Below, piece after piece: positions 35,024 to 44,373 of a stretch of 64,000 bases of DNA. Both the position numbers and the translations under genes were made by a program. The notes below the pieces were generated by a model. It saw only the letters and a program-made list of their open reading frames with translations. It was not told the DNA's origin and did not search any database. The stretch spans positions 1 to 64,000 of the forward strand of contig NC_017733.1 in assembly GCF_000259235.1 (NCBI RefSeq). Direction: 5' to 3'. Each line of letters opens with the position of its first letter. Within the stretch, counting starts at the first letter, position 1. This stretch comes from Helicobacter pylori_CU (GTDB lineage Bacteria > Campylobacterota > Campylobacteria > Campylobacterales > Helicobacteraceae).

Positions 35024-35326
35024 ATGGATTTTAGTCAATTGGGCGGGTTAAGCGGGTTGTTAGACGGCATGAAAAAAGAGTTTTCCCAACTAGAAGAAAA
35101 AAATAAAGACACGATCCACACTTCCAAAAGCGGTGGGGGAATGGTGAGCGTGAGTTTTAATGGGGTGGGGGAGTTGGTGGATTTGCAGATTGATGACAGC
35201 CTGTTAGAAGATAAAGAAGCGATGCAAATCTATTTGATGAGCGCTTTGAATGACGGGTATAAAGCCGTAGAAGAAAACCGAAAGAATTTAGCCTTTAACA
35301 TGCTGGGGAATTTCGCTAAATTGTGA
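35024..35326 (+). CDS. YbaB/EbfC-family nucleoid-associated protein
   Basis: A 100-residue protein of the YbaB/EbfC family, small dimeric DNA-binding proteins of the nucleoid. Typical features are the N-terminal helix, the S-V-S-F-N-G-V-G-E-L-V-D-L-Q-I-D segment near residues 42-57 and the D-K-E-A-M-Q region after it. It overlaps the start region of the next gene and is part of the clpS to comB10 run. Confidence 0.88.
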   Translation: MDFSQLGGLSGLLDGMKKEFSQLEEKNKDTIHTSKSGGGMVSVSFNGVGELVDLQIDDSLLEDKEAMQIYLMSALNDGYKAVEENRKNLAFNMLGNFAKL

Positions 35327-36321
35327 TGTTTCACAAAGCCTTTATTGTTCTATGGTTTTTTTTGAATGGCTTAGGGGCTTATGATTTCAAGCATTGTCAG
35401 GCGTTTTTTAAAAAAGCGAGCCTTCAAAAAGGGGGCGTGGCTTTAAAAGAATTGCCTAAGGGCGTGTATTTGTATTATTCCAAAACCTACCCCAAACACG
35501 CCAGAGTCATCAAGGCTGATCCTTTTGTAGGGTTGTATTTGTTGCAAAGTGCGCCAAGCGAGTATTTTTATACCTTAAGGGATTTAGACAAAGACGCCCT
35601 GATAAGGCCAATGGCTAGTATAGGGGAGAATCAAGCCCTAGAAGCGCGGTTGCTTTTCAAGCAAAAAGGCTATGATCGCTACGCTCAAATTTCGCAAAAG
35701 ACTCAAAAAAATGGCGTTATCAGCAATATTTGCTATCAAATGTTAGGGCTAGGGGTAGGGGGGAATGGCTTTATAGAAACGAAATTTATCAAGCGCTTTT
35801 TAAACCAAAAAGAGCCTTATTATGGGGATATTGGGGTGCGTTTAGAAGAACATCATAAGCGTTTAGTGGTAGTGCAATTTGATCCCTTTTTCCCTAAAAA
35901 CCCTTTTTTAAAAAACGATGAAATCCTAGCGATCAATAATCAAAAGATCCACTCATTAGCGGAGTTTGAATGGGTGGTGAGCAATCTTAAATACCAAAGC
36001 CTTGCCAAAGTGAGAATCAAACGAAACCGCCAAATCAAAGAAGTAACGCTCAAAGTCAATAAGCGTTATGGGGGGTTTTTACTCAAAGACACTTTTTTAG
36101 AGCGCTACGGCATCGCTTTAGATGAGCGTTTCATTATCACTAAAATAGGCAATCATTTGCCCAAAGGCTTGGATTTTTTAAAGCTTGGGGATAGGATTTT
36201 ATGGGTGAATCATAAAAGCGTTTCGTTCAACCCAAAGGCTTTAAGAGAAGTGTTAAGCGCGCCTAAAATTGAATTATTAGTCTTGCGTAAAGGCTTTGAA
36301 TTTTACATTAAAGTCCGTTGA
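35326..36321 (+). CDS. Exported protein with PDZ-like domains (HP0036 position)
   Basis: A 331-residue protein with a signal peptide (hydrophobic residues about 4-17 ending G-A-Y). Two PDZ-like segments are seen: N-D-E-I-L-A-I-N-N-Q-K-I near residue 200, and L-G-D-R-I-L-W-V-N-H-K-S near 290, both with the typical G-D/E-x-I-L-x-I/V-N pattern. No protease motif is visible, so it may be a binding or scaffold protein in the periplasm. I use the ATG at 35326; a GTG just before is possible. The stop lies inside the comB6 region. Confidence 0.75.
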   Translation: MFHKAFIVLWFFLNGLGAYDFKHCQAFFKKASLQKGGVALKELPKGVYLYYSKTYPKHARVIKADPFVGLYLLQSAPSEYFYTLRDLDKDALIRPMASIGENQALEARLLFKQKGYDRYAQISQKTQKNGVISNICYQMLGLGVGGNGFIETKFIKRFLNQKEPYYGDIGVRLEEHHKRLVVVQFDPFFPKNPFLKNDEILAINNQKIHSLAEFEWVVSNLKYQSLAKVRIKRNRQIKEVTLKVNKRYGGFLLKDTFLERYGIALDERFIITKIGNHLPKGLDFLKLGDRILWVNHKSVSFNPKALREVLSAPKIELLVLRKGFEFYIKVR

Positions 36322-36328
36322 AACATTG

Positions 36329-37384
36329 ATGAAAAATGACGCTTATGAAATCATTCTTTCTTGGTTTATCACGCCTCTCACGGCGATTTTAGGGCGTTTC
36401 GCTGAATTTTTTCTCTACACCTTGCATGCGCAATTGGTGTTTAATAGCGTGGTCGCTTTGGCGTTCATGCTCTTTGCTTACAGGAGCTTGAAAGAACAGA
36501 ATTTCTTCAGCGCTAGCGCGCTTTTAGAGGCGTTATGGTTTGTGGGGTTTTTTGCACTGTTTAATTACGCTTTGAAAAACCCTTCGCGCTTTTATGAATT
36601 GTTTCAAAACGCTATTTTTATTGCGCCTAACATGATCACACAAAGCCTTTCTCAAAGCTTGAGTAACTTTTCTAACCACGCGCTTTCTTTAGATTTTATC
36701 TTTAATCATGGTTTTTATGCCCTTAGCTTTATCAGCGATTTGAGCCATAATGAAATGTCTGTGTGGCTTTTTTTGAGCATTTTGCAAGCGCTTTTTTTGA
36801 GCGTTCTGTTTGCGATCATCATTTTAGTGTATTTAGAAGTGCATGTGTGGTGCTCTTTAGGGGCGCTGTTTTTAGCGTTTGGGTTTTTTAAAACATGGAG
36901 GAGCATTGTGGTTATATGCCTAAAAAAATGCTTCGCTCTTGGGTTTTACAAGCCTTTTTTGTTGTTGGTGGGGTTTTTGAATGTTTCAGTTACTAAGGCT
37001 TTGATAGACGCTCATATGCAAGAAAAACAAGACTTAAGCCTTTTATTGGTGGTAGCGTTATTTTTGTGTTGCGTTTTTATCATAGGCGTGCCTTTTTTCA
37101 TCAACGCTTTGTTTAGGGTGCAAAACAGCCTTAAAGAAACTTACAAACTCGCTACCAATTTGAGCGCTAACCTCAGCCAAAACGCTCTTACTTCCTTACA
37201 ATATATCACGACCTCGCCCGCTCCCTCTAGCGTTTCTACTTCTACAAGCGGTAGCGTTTCTAAAGAAAAAGAAACGCATTCCCCCACATTTAAGGTAGAA
37301 ACCACTCAATTAGATGTAAAAATCCCAAATTTCAAGCAAAAAAAGGTTAAAAAGGATACAATAAATACAAAAAATGAAATTTAA
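36329..37384 (+). CDS. comB6: ComB6, VirB6-type polytopic channel protein
   Basis: A 351-residue inner-membrane protein with several hydrophobic helices (from about residue 10 through 260) and a hydrophilic tail rich in Ser, Thr and Lys. This is the VirB6 layout, part of the inner-membrane channel of the ComB DNA-uptake system. I start it at the ATG at 36329 (M-K-N-D-A-Y); an earlier TTG-ATG frame from 36296 overlaps the preceding gene. comB7 to comB10 follow at once. Confidence 0.88.
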   Translation: MKNDAYEIILSWFITPLTAILGRFAEFFLYTLHAQLVFNSVVALAFMLFAYRSLKEQNFFSASALLEALWFVGFFALFNYALKNPSRFYELFQNAIFIAPNMITQSLSQSLSNFSNHALSLDFIFNHGFYALSFISDLSHNEMSVWLFLSILQALFLSVLFAIIILVYLEVHVWCSLGALFLAFGFFKTWRSIVVICLKKCFALGFYKPFLLLVGFLNVSVTKALIDAHMQEKQDLSLLLVVALFLCCVFIIGVPFFINALFRVQNSLKETYKLATNLSANLSQNALTSLQYITTSPAPSSVSTSTSGSVSKEKETHSPTFKVETTQLDVKIPNFKQKKVKKDTINTKNEI

Positions 37385-37399
37385 ATAAATAGGAATTTA

Positions 37400-37513
37400 A
37401 TGAGAATTTTTTTTGTTATTATGGGACTTGTGTTTTTTGGTTGCACCAGTAAGGTGCATGAGATGAAAAAAAGCCCTTGCACCTTGTATGAAAACAGGTT
37501 AAATCTCGCATGA
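37400..37513 (+). CDS. comB7: ComB7, very small lipoprotein of the DNA uptake system
   Basis: A 37-residue lipoprotein. A hydrophobic start (M-R-I-F-F-V-I-M-G-L-V-F-F-G-C) ends in a lipobox F-F-G-C with Cys15, followed by a short tail with a second Cys27. Gene position, the tiny size and the lipobox match VirB7-type ComB7, which stabilises ComB9. Its stop overlaps the comB8 start (ATGA). Confidence 0.92.
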   Translation: MRIFFVIMGLVFFGCTSKVHEMKKSPCTLYENRLNLA

Positions 37514-38253
37514 GAGAAAAGCCTTTCAATAGCGAGCAGTTGATCTATTTAGAAGAGCTTTTAAGCCACCAAGAAAAGCATTTAGAAAACAAGCTTTCTG
37601 GTTTTTCGGTGAATGATTTGGACATGCAAAGCGTATTTAGATTAGAGAGAAACCGCTTGAAAATCGCTTATAAGCTCTTAGGCTTGATGAGTTTTATCGC
37701 TCTTATTTTAGCGATCGTGTTAATCAGTCTTCTACCCTTACAAAAAACCGAACACCATTTCGTGGATTTTTTAAACCAGGACAAGCATTACGCCATTATC
37801 CAAAGAGCGGATAAAAGCATTTCTAGTAATGAAGCGTTGGCTCGTTCGCTCATTGGGGCGTATGTGTTAAACCGAGAGAGCATTAACCGCATTGACGATA
37901 AATCGCGCTATGAATTGGTGCGCTTGCAAAGCAGTTCTAAAGTGTGGCAACGCTTTGAAGATTTGATTAAAACGCAAAACAGCATTTATGCGCAAAGCCA
38001 TTTAGAAAGAGAAGTCCATATCGTCAATATTGCGATCTATCAGCAAGACAATAACCCCATTGCGAGCGTTTCCATTGCGGCTAAACTAACGAATGAAAAC
38101 AAGCTCGTGTATGAAAAGCGTTATAAGATCGTATTGAGTTATCTGTTTGACACCCCGGATTTTGATTACGCTTCCATGCCTAAAAACCCTACCGGCTTTA
38201 AAATCACTCGCTACAGCATCACTGAAATCGCACCGACTAACAGGAATGATTGA
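37510..38253 (+). CDS. comB8: ComB8, VirB8-type bitopic protein
   Basis: A 247-residue protein with a cytoplasmic N-terminus, one membrane helix at about residues 57-80 (L-M-S-F-I-A-L-I-L-A) and a periplasmic C-terminal domain, the VirB8 architecture. VirB8 proteins nucleate assembly of the type IV secretion core. It starts in the comB7 stop and its stop overlaps the comB9 start (TGATG). Confidence 0.93.
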   Translation: MREKPFNSEQLIYLEELLSHQEKHLENKLSGFSVNDLDMQSVFRLERNRLKIAYKLLGLMSFIALILAIVLISLLPLQKTEHHFVDFLNQDKHYAIIQRADKSISSNEALARSLIGAYVLNRESINRIDDKSRYELVRLQSSSKVWQRFEDLIKTQNSIYAQSHLEREVHIVNIAIYQQDNNPIASVSIAAKLTNENKLVYEKRYKIVLSYLFDTPDFDYASMPKNPTGFKITRYSITEIAPTNRND

Positions 38254-39272
38254 TGCGTAAGGTTTTATACGCTCTCATGGGCTTTTTGTTGGCTTTTAGC
38301 GCTTTAAAAGCCGATGATTTTTTAGAAGAAGCGAACGAAACGGCCCCGGCGAATTTAAACCACCCCATGCAGGATTTAAACGCCATTCAAGGGAGCTTTT
38401 TTGATAAAAACCGCTCAAAAATGTCCAACACTTTGAACATTGATTACTTTCAAGGGCAAACCTATAAAATCCGCTTGCGTTATGCGATGGCGACCTTATT
38501 GTTTTTTTCAAAACCCATTAGCGATTTTGTTTTAGGGGATAAGGTGGGCTTTGACGCGAAAATCTTAGAGAGCAACGATCGTATTTTACTCATCAAACCC
38601 CTACAAATTGGCGTGGATTCTAATATCAGCGTGATTGATAATGAGGGTAAGATTTTTTCTTTCTATGTGTTTTCTACCACTTTTACCAGCTCCAAACACC
38701 CTAATTTGCAGGTTTTCATAGAGGATAAAAACTATTATTCTAACGCTTTTATCAAGCCCCAAAAAGAAAATAAAGAAAATAAAGAAAATAAAGAAAATAA
38801 AGAAAATAAAGAAAATAAAGAAAATACTCTTGAAAACGCTCCCACAAACAACAAACCCTTAAAAGAAAAAAAAGAAGAAACCAAAGAAAAAGAAGAAGAG
38901 ACTATAACTATTGGCGATAACACCAATGCGATGAAAATCGTTAAAAAAGACATTCAAAAAGGCTATAAGGCTTTAAAAAGCTCTCAAAGGAAATGGTATT
39001 GTTTAGGAATTTGTTCTAAAAAATCCAAACTCTCTTTGATGCCTAAAGAAATCTTTAACGACAAGCAATTCACTTATTTCAAATTTGACAAAAGATTAGC
39101 GCTCTCTAAATTCCCGGTGATTTATAAAGTCGTTGATGGCTATGATAACCCGGTGAATACAAGGATTGTGGGCGATTACATTATCGCTGAAGACGTTTCT
39201 ACTAAATGGACTTTAAGGCTAGGTAAGGACTATTTGTGCATCCGTTTTGTCAAAAGGGGTAAAGATGAATAA
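38253..39272 (+). CDS. comB9: ComB9, VirB9-type periplasmic component with a KEN repeat
   Basis: A 339-residue periplasmic protein with a signal peptide of about 20 residues (ending A-L-K-A). VirB9-like N- and C-terminal domains are joined by a charged linker. The C-terminal half contains G-N-T-R/N-T-R-I-V-type beta strands and two Cys (G-I-C near 252), one of which may form the disulfide to ComB7. The linker carries seven tandem nine-base units giving repeated Lys-Glu-Asn. I start it at the ATG at 38253 overlapping the comB8 stop. Confidence 0.92.
   Translation: MRKVLYALMGFLLAFSALKADDFLEEANETAPANLNHPMQDLNAIQGSFFDKNRSKMSNTLNIDYFQGQTYKIRLRYAMATLLFFSKPISDFVLGDKVGFDAKILESNDRILLIKPLQIGVDSNISVIDNEGKIFSFYVFSTTFTSSKHPNLQVFIEDKNYYSNAFIKPQKENKENKENKENKENKENKENTLENAPTNNKPLKEKKEETKEKEEETITIGDNTNAMKIVKKDIQKGYKALKSSQRKWYCLGICSKKSKLSLMPKEIFNDKQFTYFKFDKRLALSKFPVIYKVVDGYDNPVNTRIVGDYIIAEDVSTKWTLRLGKDYLCIRFVKRGKDE
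38763..38825 (+). repeat. Seven tandem AAAGAAAAT units inside comB9
   Basis: Exact nine-base units, coding Lys-Glu-Asn each, in frame. Copy-number change would lengthen or shorten the linker of ComB9 without a frameshift. Confidence 0.93.
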
Positions 39273-40401
39273 GTGGCTTAAGGGGGCGATTGTTTTTATA
39301 GGGGGTTTTGCAACGATTACAACCATTTCTTTAGTCTATCATCAAAAGCCAAAAGCCCCCTTAAATAATCAGCCTAGCCTTTTGAATGACGATGAGGTGA
39401 AATACCCCTTACAAGACTACACCTTCACTCAAAACCCACAGCCAACTAACACAGAAAGCTCCAAAGACGCTACTATTAAAGCCTTACAAGAACAGCTCAA
39501 AGCCGCTTTAAAAGCCCTAAACTCCAAAGAAATGAATTATTCTAAAGAAGAAACTTTTAAGAGCCCTCCCATGGATTCAAAAACAAATACAACCCCCCCT
39601 AAAAAAGATTTTTCTTTAAAGCAATTAGATTTATTAGCCGCTCGCATCACCCCTTTCAAACAAAGCCCTAAAAATTACGAAGAAAACCTGATTTTCCCCA
39701 TGGATAACCCTAATGGCATTGATGGTTTCACTAACCTTAAAGAAAAAGACATTGCTACCAATGAAAACAAGCTTTTACGCACCATTACAGCCGATAAAAT
39801 GATACCCGCTTTTTTGATCACGCCCATTTCTAGCCAGATCGCTGGTAAAGTGATTGCGCAAGTGGAGAGCGATATTTTTGCGAGCATGGGCAAGGCCGTC
39901 TTAATCCCCAAAGGCTCTAAAGTCATAGGTTATTACAGCAACAATAACAAAATGGGCGAATACCGCTTGGATATTGTATGGAGCCGCATCATCACTCCCC
40001 ATGGCATCAATATCATGCTCACTAACGCTAAAGGGGCGGACATTAAAGGCTATAACGGCTTAGTGGGGGAATTGATTGAAAGGAATTTCCAACGCTATGG
40101 CGTGCCGTTACTGCTTTCTACGCTCACTAACGGCTTGTTGATTGGGATCACTTCAGCTTTAAACAACAGAGGCAATAAAGAAGAGATAACTAATTTCTTT
40201 GGGGATTATCTTTTATTGCAATTGATGAGACAAAGCGGCATGGGGATCAATCAAGTGGTCAATCAAATTTTAAGAGACAAGAGCAAGATCGCCCCCATTG
40301 TGGTGATTAGAGAGGGGAGTAGGGTATTCATTTCGCCTAATACTGACATCTTCTTCCCTATACCCAGAGAGAATGAAGTCATCGCGGAGTTTTTGAAGTG
40401 A
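39265..40401 (+). CDS. comB10: ComB10, VirB10-type bridging protein
   Basis: A 378-residue VirB10-family protein. It has a cytoplasmic start, one membrane helix at about residues 8-25, a proline- and coil-rich periplasmic linker (about 30-130), and a C-terminal domain. That domain has the conserved G-K-A-V-L-I-P-K-G-S-K-V-I-G-Y segment near 207-222. VirB10 spans from the inner to the outer membrane and links energy to channel opening. The ATG at 39265 (M-N-K-W-L-K-G) overlaps comB9; the frame is open from a TTG at 39247. It ends the clpS to comB10 run. Confidence 0.93.
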   Translation: MNKWLKGAIVFIGGFATITTISLVYHQKPKAPLNNQPSLLNDDEVKYPLQDYTFTQNPQPTNTESSKDATIKALQEQLKAALKALNSKEMNYSKEETFKSPPMDSKTNTTPPKKDFSLKQLDLLAARITPFKQSPKNYEENLIFPMDNPNGIDGFTNLKEKDIATNENKLLRTITADKMIPAFLITPISSQIAGKVIAQVESDIFASMGKAVLIPKGSKVIGYYSNNNKMGEYRLDIVWSRIITPHGINIMLTNAKGADIKGYNGLVGELIERNFQRYGVPLLLSTLTNGLLIGITSALNNRGNKEEITNFFGDYLLLQLMRQSGMGINQVVNQILRDKSKIAPIVVIREGSRVFISPNTDIFFPIPRENEVIAEFLK

Positions 40402-40426
40402 CTCAAAAATGCCCAATTAAAAACGC

Positions 40427-40432
40427 TATAAT
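40427..40432 (+). promoter_or_regulatory. -10 element for manC
   Basis: TATAAT 39 bases before the manC ATG, just after the comB10 stop. Confidence 0.65.
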
Positions 40433-40470
40433 AACCCTAAAAAACAAAAGAGAGCCTAACAAGAGAACCC

Positions 40471-41883
40471 ATGAAAATTAAAAATATCTTACTGAGTGGG
40501 GGGAGCGGCAAACGCTTATGGCCTTTAAGCCGTAGCCTATACCCTAAGCAATTTTTAAAGCTTTTTAACCATAAAAGCTTGTTTGAATTGAGTTTTAAAA
40601 GAAACGCTTCCTTAGTAGATGAAACGCTCATTGTGTGCAATGAAAAGCATTATTTTTTAGCCCTAGAAGAAATAGAGAATGAAATCAAAAACAAAAGCGT
40701 GGGTTTTTTATTAGAGAGCTTGAGTAAAAACACTGCTAACGCCATTAGTTTGAGCGCTTTAATGAGCGATAAAGAAGATTTACTCATCGTTACGCCAAGC
40801 GATCATTTGATTAAAGACCTTCAAGCGTATGAAAATGCGATAAAAAAAGCGATTAATTTAGCCCAAAAAGGCTTTTTAGTCACTTTTGGGGTGAGTATTG
40901 AAAAGCCCAATACGGAGTTTGGGTATATTGAAAGCCCTAACGCTCTAGATGTCAAGCGCTTCATTGAAAAGCCAAGTTTAGAAAAAGCGATAGAGTTTCA
41001 AAAAAGCGGGGGTTTTTATTTCAATAGCGGCATGTTTGTTTTCCAAGCGGGCGTTTTTTTAGACGAACTGAAAAAGCATGCCCCTACTATTTTAAAGGGG
41101 TGTGAAAGAGCGTTTGAATCGTTAGAAAACACGCATTTTTTTGAACAAAAGATCGCTCGTTTGAGCGAAAAGAGCATGCAAGATTTAGAAGACGTGAGCG
41201 TGGATATAGCTTTAATGCAGCAAAGCCACAAAATCAAAATGGTAGGATTAAACGCCAAGTGGAGCGATTTAGGGAATTTTAACGCTCTTTTTGAAGAAGC
41301 GGCTAACGAGCCTAAAGAAAATGTCAGCCTGAATCAAACGCCTGTTTTTGCCAAAGAGAGCGCAAATAATTTAGTGTTTTCTCATAAAGTGAGCGCTCTT
41401 TTAGGGGTTGAGGATTTAGCGGTCATTGACACTAAAGACGCTCTTTTAGTTGCTCATAAAGATAAGGCTAAAGATTTAAAGGCTTTAGTGAGCGAGATAG
41501 AAATGCATAACCAAGAATTGTTGCAAACGCACACTAAAGTGTATCGCCCTTGGGGGAGCTATGAAGTCTTGCATGAGAGCGGTTGTTACAAGGTTAAGAT
41601 TTTAGAAGTCAAACCAAACGCAAGGCTTTCTTTACAAAAGCATTTCCACAGGAGCGAACACTGGGTGGTGATTAGCGGGATGGCGAGCGTGGAATTGGAT
41701 CATAAAATGTTTGAATTGCAAGCTAATGAGTCCACTTATATCCCTAAAAACACCCTACACCGCCTGGCTAATTACGGCAAAATCCCTTTAATCATCATAG
41801 AGGTCCAAGTGGGCGAGTATGTCGGCGAAGACGATATTGTAAGGGTTGATGACGATTTTAACAGGCAGAATCAAAACGCCTAA
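40471..41883 (+). CDS. manC: Mannose-1-phosphate guanylyltransferase / mannose-6-phosphate isomerase
   Basis: A bifunctional enzyme making GDP-mannose, here the first step to GDP-fucose for Lewis-type O antigen. The 470 residues begin with the nucleotidyltransferase signature L-S-G-G-S-G-K-R-L-W-P-L near residue 7-18. F-I-E-K-P near 166 is in the same domain. The C-terminal type II isomerase (cupin) domain starts near R-P-W-G-S-Y near 358 and holds the metal-binding Q-K-H-F-H-R-S-E-H-W near 388-397. gmd and the GDP-fucose synthase gene follow on the same strand. Confidence 0.94.
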   Translation: MKIKNILLSGGSGKRLWPLSRSLYPKQFLKLFNHKSLFELSFKRNASLVDETLIVCNEKHYFLALEEIENEIKNKSVGFLLESLSKNTANAISLSALMSDKEDLLIVTPSDHLIKDLQAYENAIKKAINLAQKGFLVTFGVSIEKPNTEFGYIESPNALDVKRFIEKPSLEKAIEFQKSGGFYFNSGMFVFQAGVFLDELKKHAPTILKGCERAFESLENTHFFEQKIARLSEKSMQDLEDVSVDIALMQQSHKIKMVGLNAKWSDLGNFNALFEEAANEPKENVSLNQTPVFAKESANNLVFSHKVSALLGVEDLAVIDTKDALLVAHKDKAKDLKALVSEIEMHNQELLQTHTKVYRPWGSYEVLHESGCYKVKILEVKPNARLSLQKHFHRSEHWVVISGMASVELDHKMFELQANESTYIPKNTLHRLANYGKIPLIIIEVQVGEYVGEDDIVRVDDDFNRQNQNA

Positions 41884-41924
41884 TAAAGAAAGTTTAATAA
41901 ATAAAATTCAATAAAGGAAAAATA

Positions 41925-43070
41925 ATGAAGGAAAAAATCGCTTTAATCACTGGGGTTACCGGGCAAGATGGGAGTTATCTGGCTGAATACTTGCTGAATT
42001 TGGGTTATGAAGTGCATGGGTTAAAAAGGCGCTCTTCTAGCATCAACACTTCTAGGATCGATCATCTGTATGAAGATTTGCATAGCGATCATAAAAGGCG
42101 TTTTTTCTTGCACTATGGGGATATGACCGATAGCTCTAACCTCATCCATTTAATCGCTACCAATAAGCCTACAGAGATTTATAATTTAGCCGCTCAAAGC
42201 CATGTGAAAGTTTCTTTTGAAACCCCAGAATACACCGCTAACGCTGATGGTATTGGCACGCTAAGGATTTTAGAGGCCATGCGGATTTTAGGCTTAGAAA
42301 ATAAAACACGATTCTATCAAGCTAGCACGAGCGAATTGTATGGCGAAGTTTTAGAAACCCCGCAAAATGAAAACACCCCCTTTAACCCACGAAGCCCCTA
42401 TGCGGTCGCTAAAATGTATGCCTTTTACATCACCAAAAATTACAGAGAGGCCTATAACTTGTTTGCGGTTAATGGTATCCTTTTTAACCATGAAAGCAAA
42501 GTAAGGGGCGAAACTTTTGTAACCCGCAAAATCACACGAGCCGCTAGCGCGATAGCGTATAACTTAACGGATTGCTTGTATTTAGGGAATTTAGACGCTA
42601 AAAGAGATTGGGGGCATGCCAAAGATTACGTGAAAATGATGCATTTAATGCTCCAAGCGCCCATCCCCCAAGATTATGTGATCGCCACAGGGAAGACCAC
42701 GAGCGTGCGCGATTTTGTGAAAATGAGCTTTGAATTTATCGGTATCAATTTAGAATTTCAAAATACAGGGATTAAAGAAATCGGTTTGATTAAAAGCATT
42801 GATGAAAAAAGAGCGAACGCTTTACAATTAAACTTAAGCCATTTAAAAACAGGCCAAATCGTGGTGCGCATAGATGAACGCTATTTCAGGCCTACTGAAG
42901 TGGATTTGCTCTTAGGCGATCCCACTAAGGCAGAAAAAGAGCTAGGCTGGGTTAGGGAATACGATTTAAAAGAGTTGGTTAAGGACATGTTAGAATACGA
43001 TTTAAAAGAATGCCAGAAAAACCTTTACTTGCAAGATGGGGGCTATATTTTAAGGAATTTTTATGAATGA
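41925..43070 (+). CDS. gmd: GDP-mannose 4,6-dehydratase
   Basis: Converts GDP-mannose to GDP-4-keto-6-deoxymannose, the intermediate to GDP-fucose. The 381-residue short-chain dehydrogenase has the NADP-binding G-V-T-G-Q-D-G-S-Y at about residues 9-17, T-S-E-L-Y-G near 130 and the catalytic Y-A-V-A-K near 157. Its stop overlaps the next gene by eight bases. Between manC and this gene is a 41-base AT-rich spacer with an AAAGGA ribosome binding site. Confidence 0.95.
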   Translation: MKEKIALITGVTGQDGSYLAEYLLNLGYEVHGLKRRSSSINTSRIDHLYEDLHSDHKRRFFLHYGDMTDSSNLIHLIATNKPTEIYNLAAQSHVKVSFETPEYTANADGIGTLRILEAMRILGLENKTRFYQASTSELYGEVLETPQNENTPFNPRSPYAVAKMYAFYITKNYREAYNLFAVNGILFNHESKVRGETFVTRKITRAASAIAYNLTDCLYLGNLDAKRDWGHAKDYVKMMHLMLQAPIPQDYVIATGKTTSVRDFVKMSFEFIGINLEFQNTGIKEIGLIKSIDEKRANALQLNLSHLKTGQIVVRIDERYFRPTEVDLLLGDPTKAEKELGWVREYDLKELVKDMLEYDLKECQKNLYLQDGGYILRNFYE

Positions 43071-43995
43071 GATTATTTTAATCACCGGTGCCTATGGCAT
43101 GGTGGGGCAGAACACGGCGTTGTATTTTAAAAAAAACAAGCCTGATGTTACTTTACTCACCCCTAAAAAGAGCGAATTGTATTTATTGGATAAAGACAGC
43201 GTTCAAGCCTATTTGAAAGAATACAAACCTACAGGCATTATCCATTGCGCCGGGAGAGTGGGGGGCATTGTGGCGAACATGAACGATCTTTCAACTTACA
43301 TGGTTGAGAATTTACTCATGGGCTTGTATCTTTTTTCTAGCGCTCTAGATTTGGGCGTGAAAAAAGCCATTAATCTGGCGAGCTCTTGTGCTTATCCTAA
43401 ATACGCCCCTAACCCCTTAAAAGAGAGCGATTTGTTGAACGGCTCTTTAGAACCAACGAACGAAGGCTACGCTTTAGCCAAACTCTCTGTGATGAAGTAT
43501 TGCGAATATGTGAGCGCTGAAAAGGGCGTTTTTTATAAAACTCTAGTGCCTTGCAACCTTTATGGCGAGTTTGACAAGTTTGAAGAAAAGATAGCGCACA
43601 TGATACCAGGGCTTATTGCTAGGATGCACACCGCTAAATTAAAAAATGAAAAAGAGTTTGCGATGTGGGGCGATGGCACGGCCAGAAGAGAGTATCTAAA
43701 CGCTAAAGATTTAGCCAGATTCATCGCTCTCGCTTATGAGAATATCGCTCAAATGCCTAGCGTGATGAATGTCGGCTCTGGAGTGGATTACAGCATTGAA
43801 GAGTATTATGAAATGGTCGCTCAGGTTTTAGACTATAAGGGCGTGTTTGTAAAAGACTTATCCAAACCAGTGGGCATGCAACAAAAACTTATGGATATTT
43901 CCAAACAAAAGGCTTTGAAATGGGAATTGGAAATCCCTTTAGAGCAGGGCATCAAAGAAGCTTATGAGTATTATTTGAAACTTTTAGAGGTTTGA
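43063..43995 (+). CDS. GDP-L-fucose synthase
   Basis: An epimerase-reductase that makes GDP-L-fucose from the Gmd product, named fcl, wcaG or nolK in various strains. The 310-residue protein has the N-terminal nucleotide motif G-A-Y-G-M-V-G-Q near residues 8-15, the Ser in L-A-S-S-C-A-Y near 107 and catalytic Y-A-L-A-K near 136. It overlaps gmd. GDP-fucose feeds the fucosyltransferases that build Lewis antigens on H. pylori lipopolysaccharide. Confidence 0.94.
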   Translation: MNEIILITGAYGMVGQNTALYFKKNKPDVTLLTPKKSELYLLDKDSVQAYLKEYKPTGIIHCAGRVGGIVANMNDLSTYMVENLLMGLYLFSSALDLGVKKAINLASSCAYPKYAPNPLKESDLLNGSLEPTNEGYALAKLSVMKYCEYVSAEKGVFYKTLVPCNLYGEFDKFEEKIAHMIPGLIARMHTAKLKNEKEFAMWGDGTARREYLNAKDLARFIALAYENIAQMPSVMNVGSGVDYSIEEYYEMVAQVLDYKGVFVKDLSKPVGMQQKLMDISKQKALKWELEIPLEQGIKEAYEYYLKLLEV

Positions 43996-44373
43996 AATAA
44001 AATCAAGGCTCTTATAGAGCTATAAAAACGCTCCGCTATTAAGCGTTGGGCTAGCGATTTTACGATATTGCGATCACAAATTCGCTTCAAAAAGCTTGAG
44101 CCATTAATGGGGGTTTGGTTGCTTCGCTCTTAATCTCAAACGCTTTCAAAAAGCGAGGTGTGTTGCTCTGATGTTTCATAAAGAGCTAGGGGGTAGGGAA
44201 TGTAAGGGGCTTTTTCTATGAGATTAACCACCGCTTCTTTAAATCAAAGCTTGTATTTTACAGCCAGTAGCTATGATTGGCATGAGATTTATATGAGCGG
44301 ATAATTCCCTCTATTAAATTGAATGTTCTGGATTTTTATACTGTCTGTTTTAGAGATGATTATCAGTTGGTTT
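43996..44373. other. Intergenic region, no gene supported
   Basis: About 378 bases. A short GCTC/GAGC hairpin at 44008-44020 followed by ATAAAAA may end the manC-gmd-fucose synthase transcript. The rest contains fragments without an open frame of convincing length. Confidence 0.5.

Noticed and set aside
36296..36328. Earlier start for comB6
   Set aside because: It would lie within the preceding gene; the ATG at 36329 gives a normal VirB6-like start.
38763..38825. CRISPR-like repeat
   Set aside because: Nine-base units without spacers inside an open frame; it is a coding tandem repeat. No CRISPR array was seen anywhere in the window.
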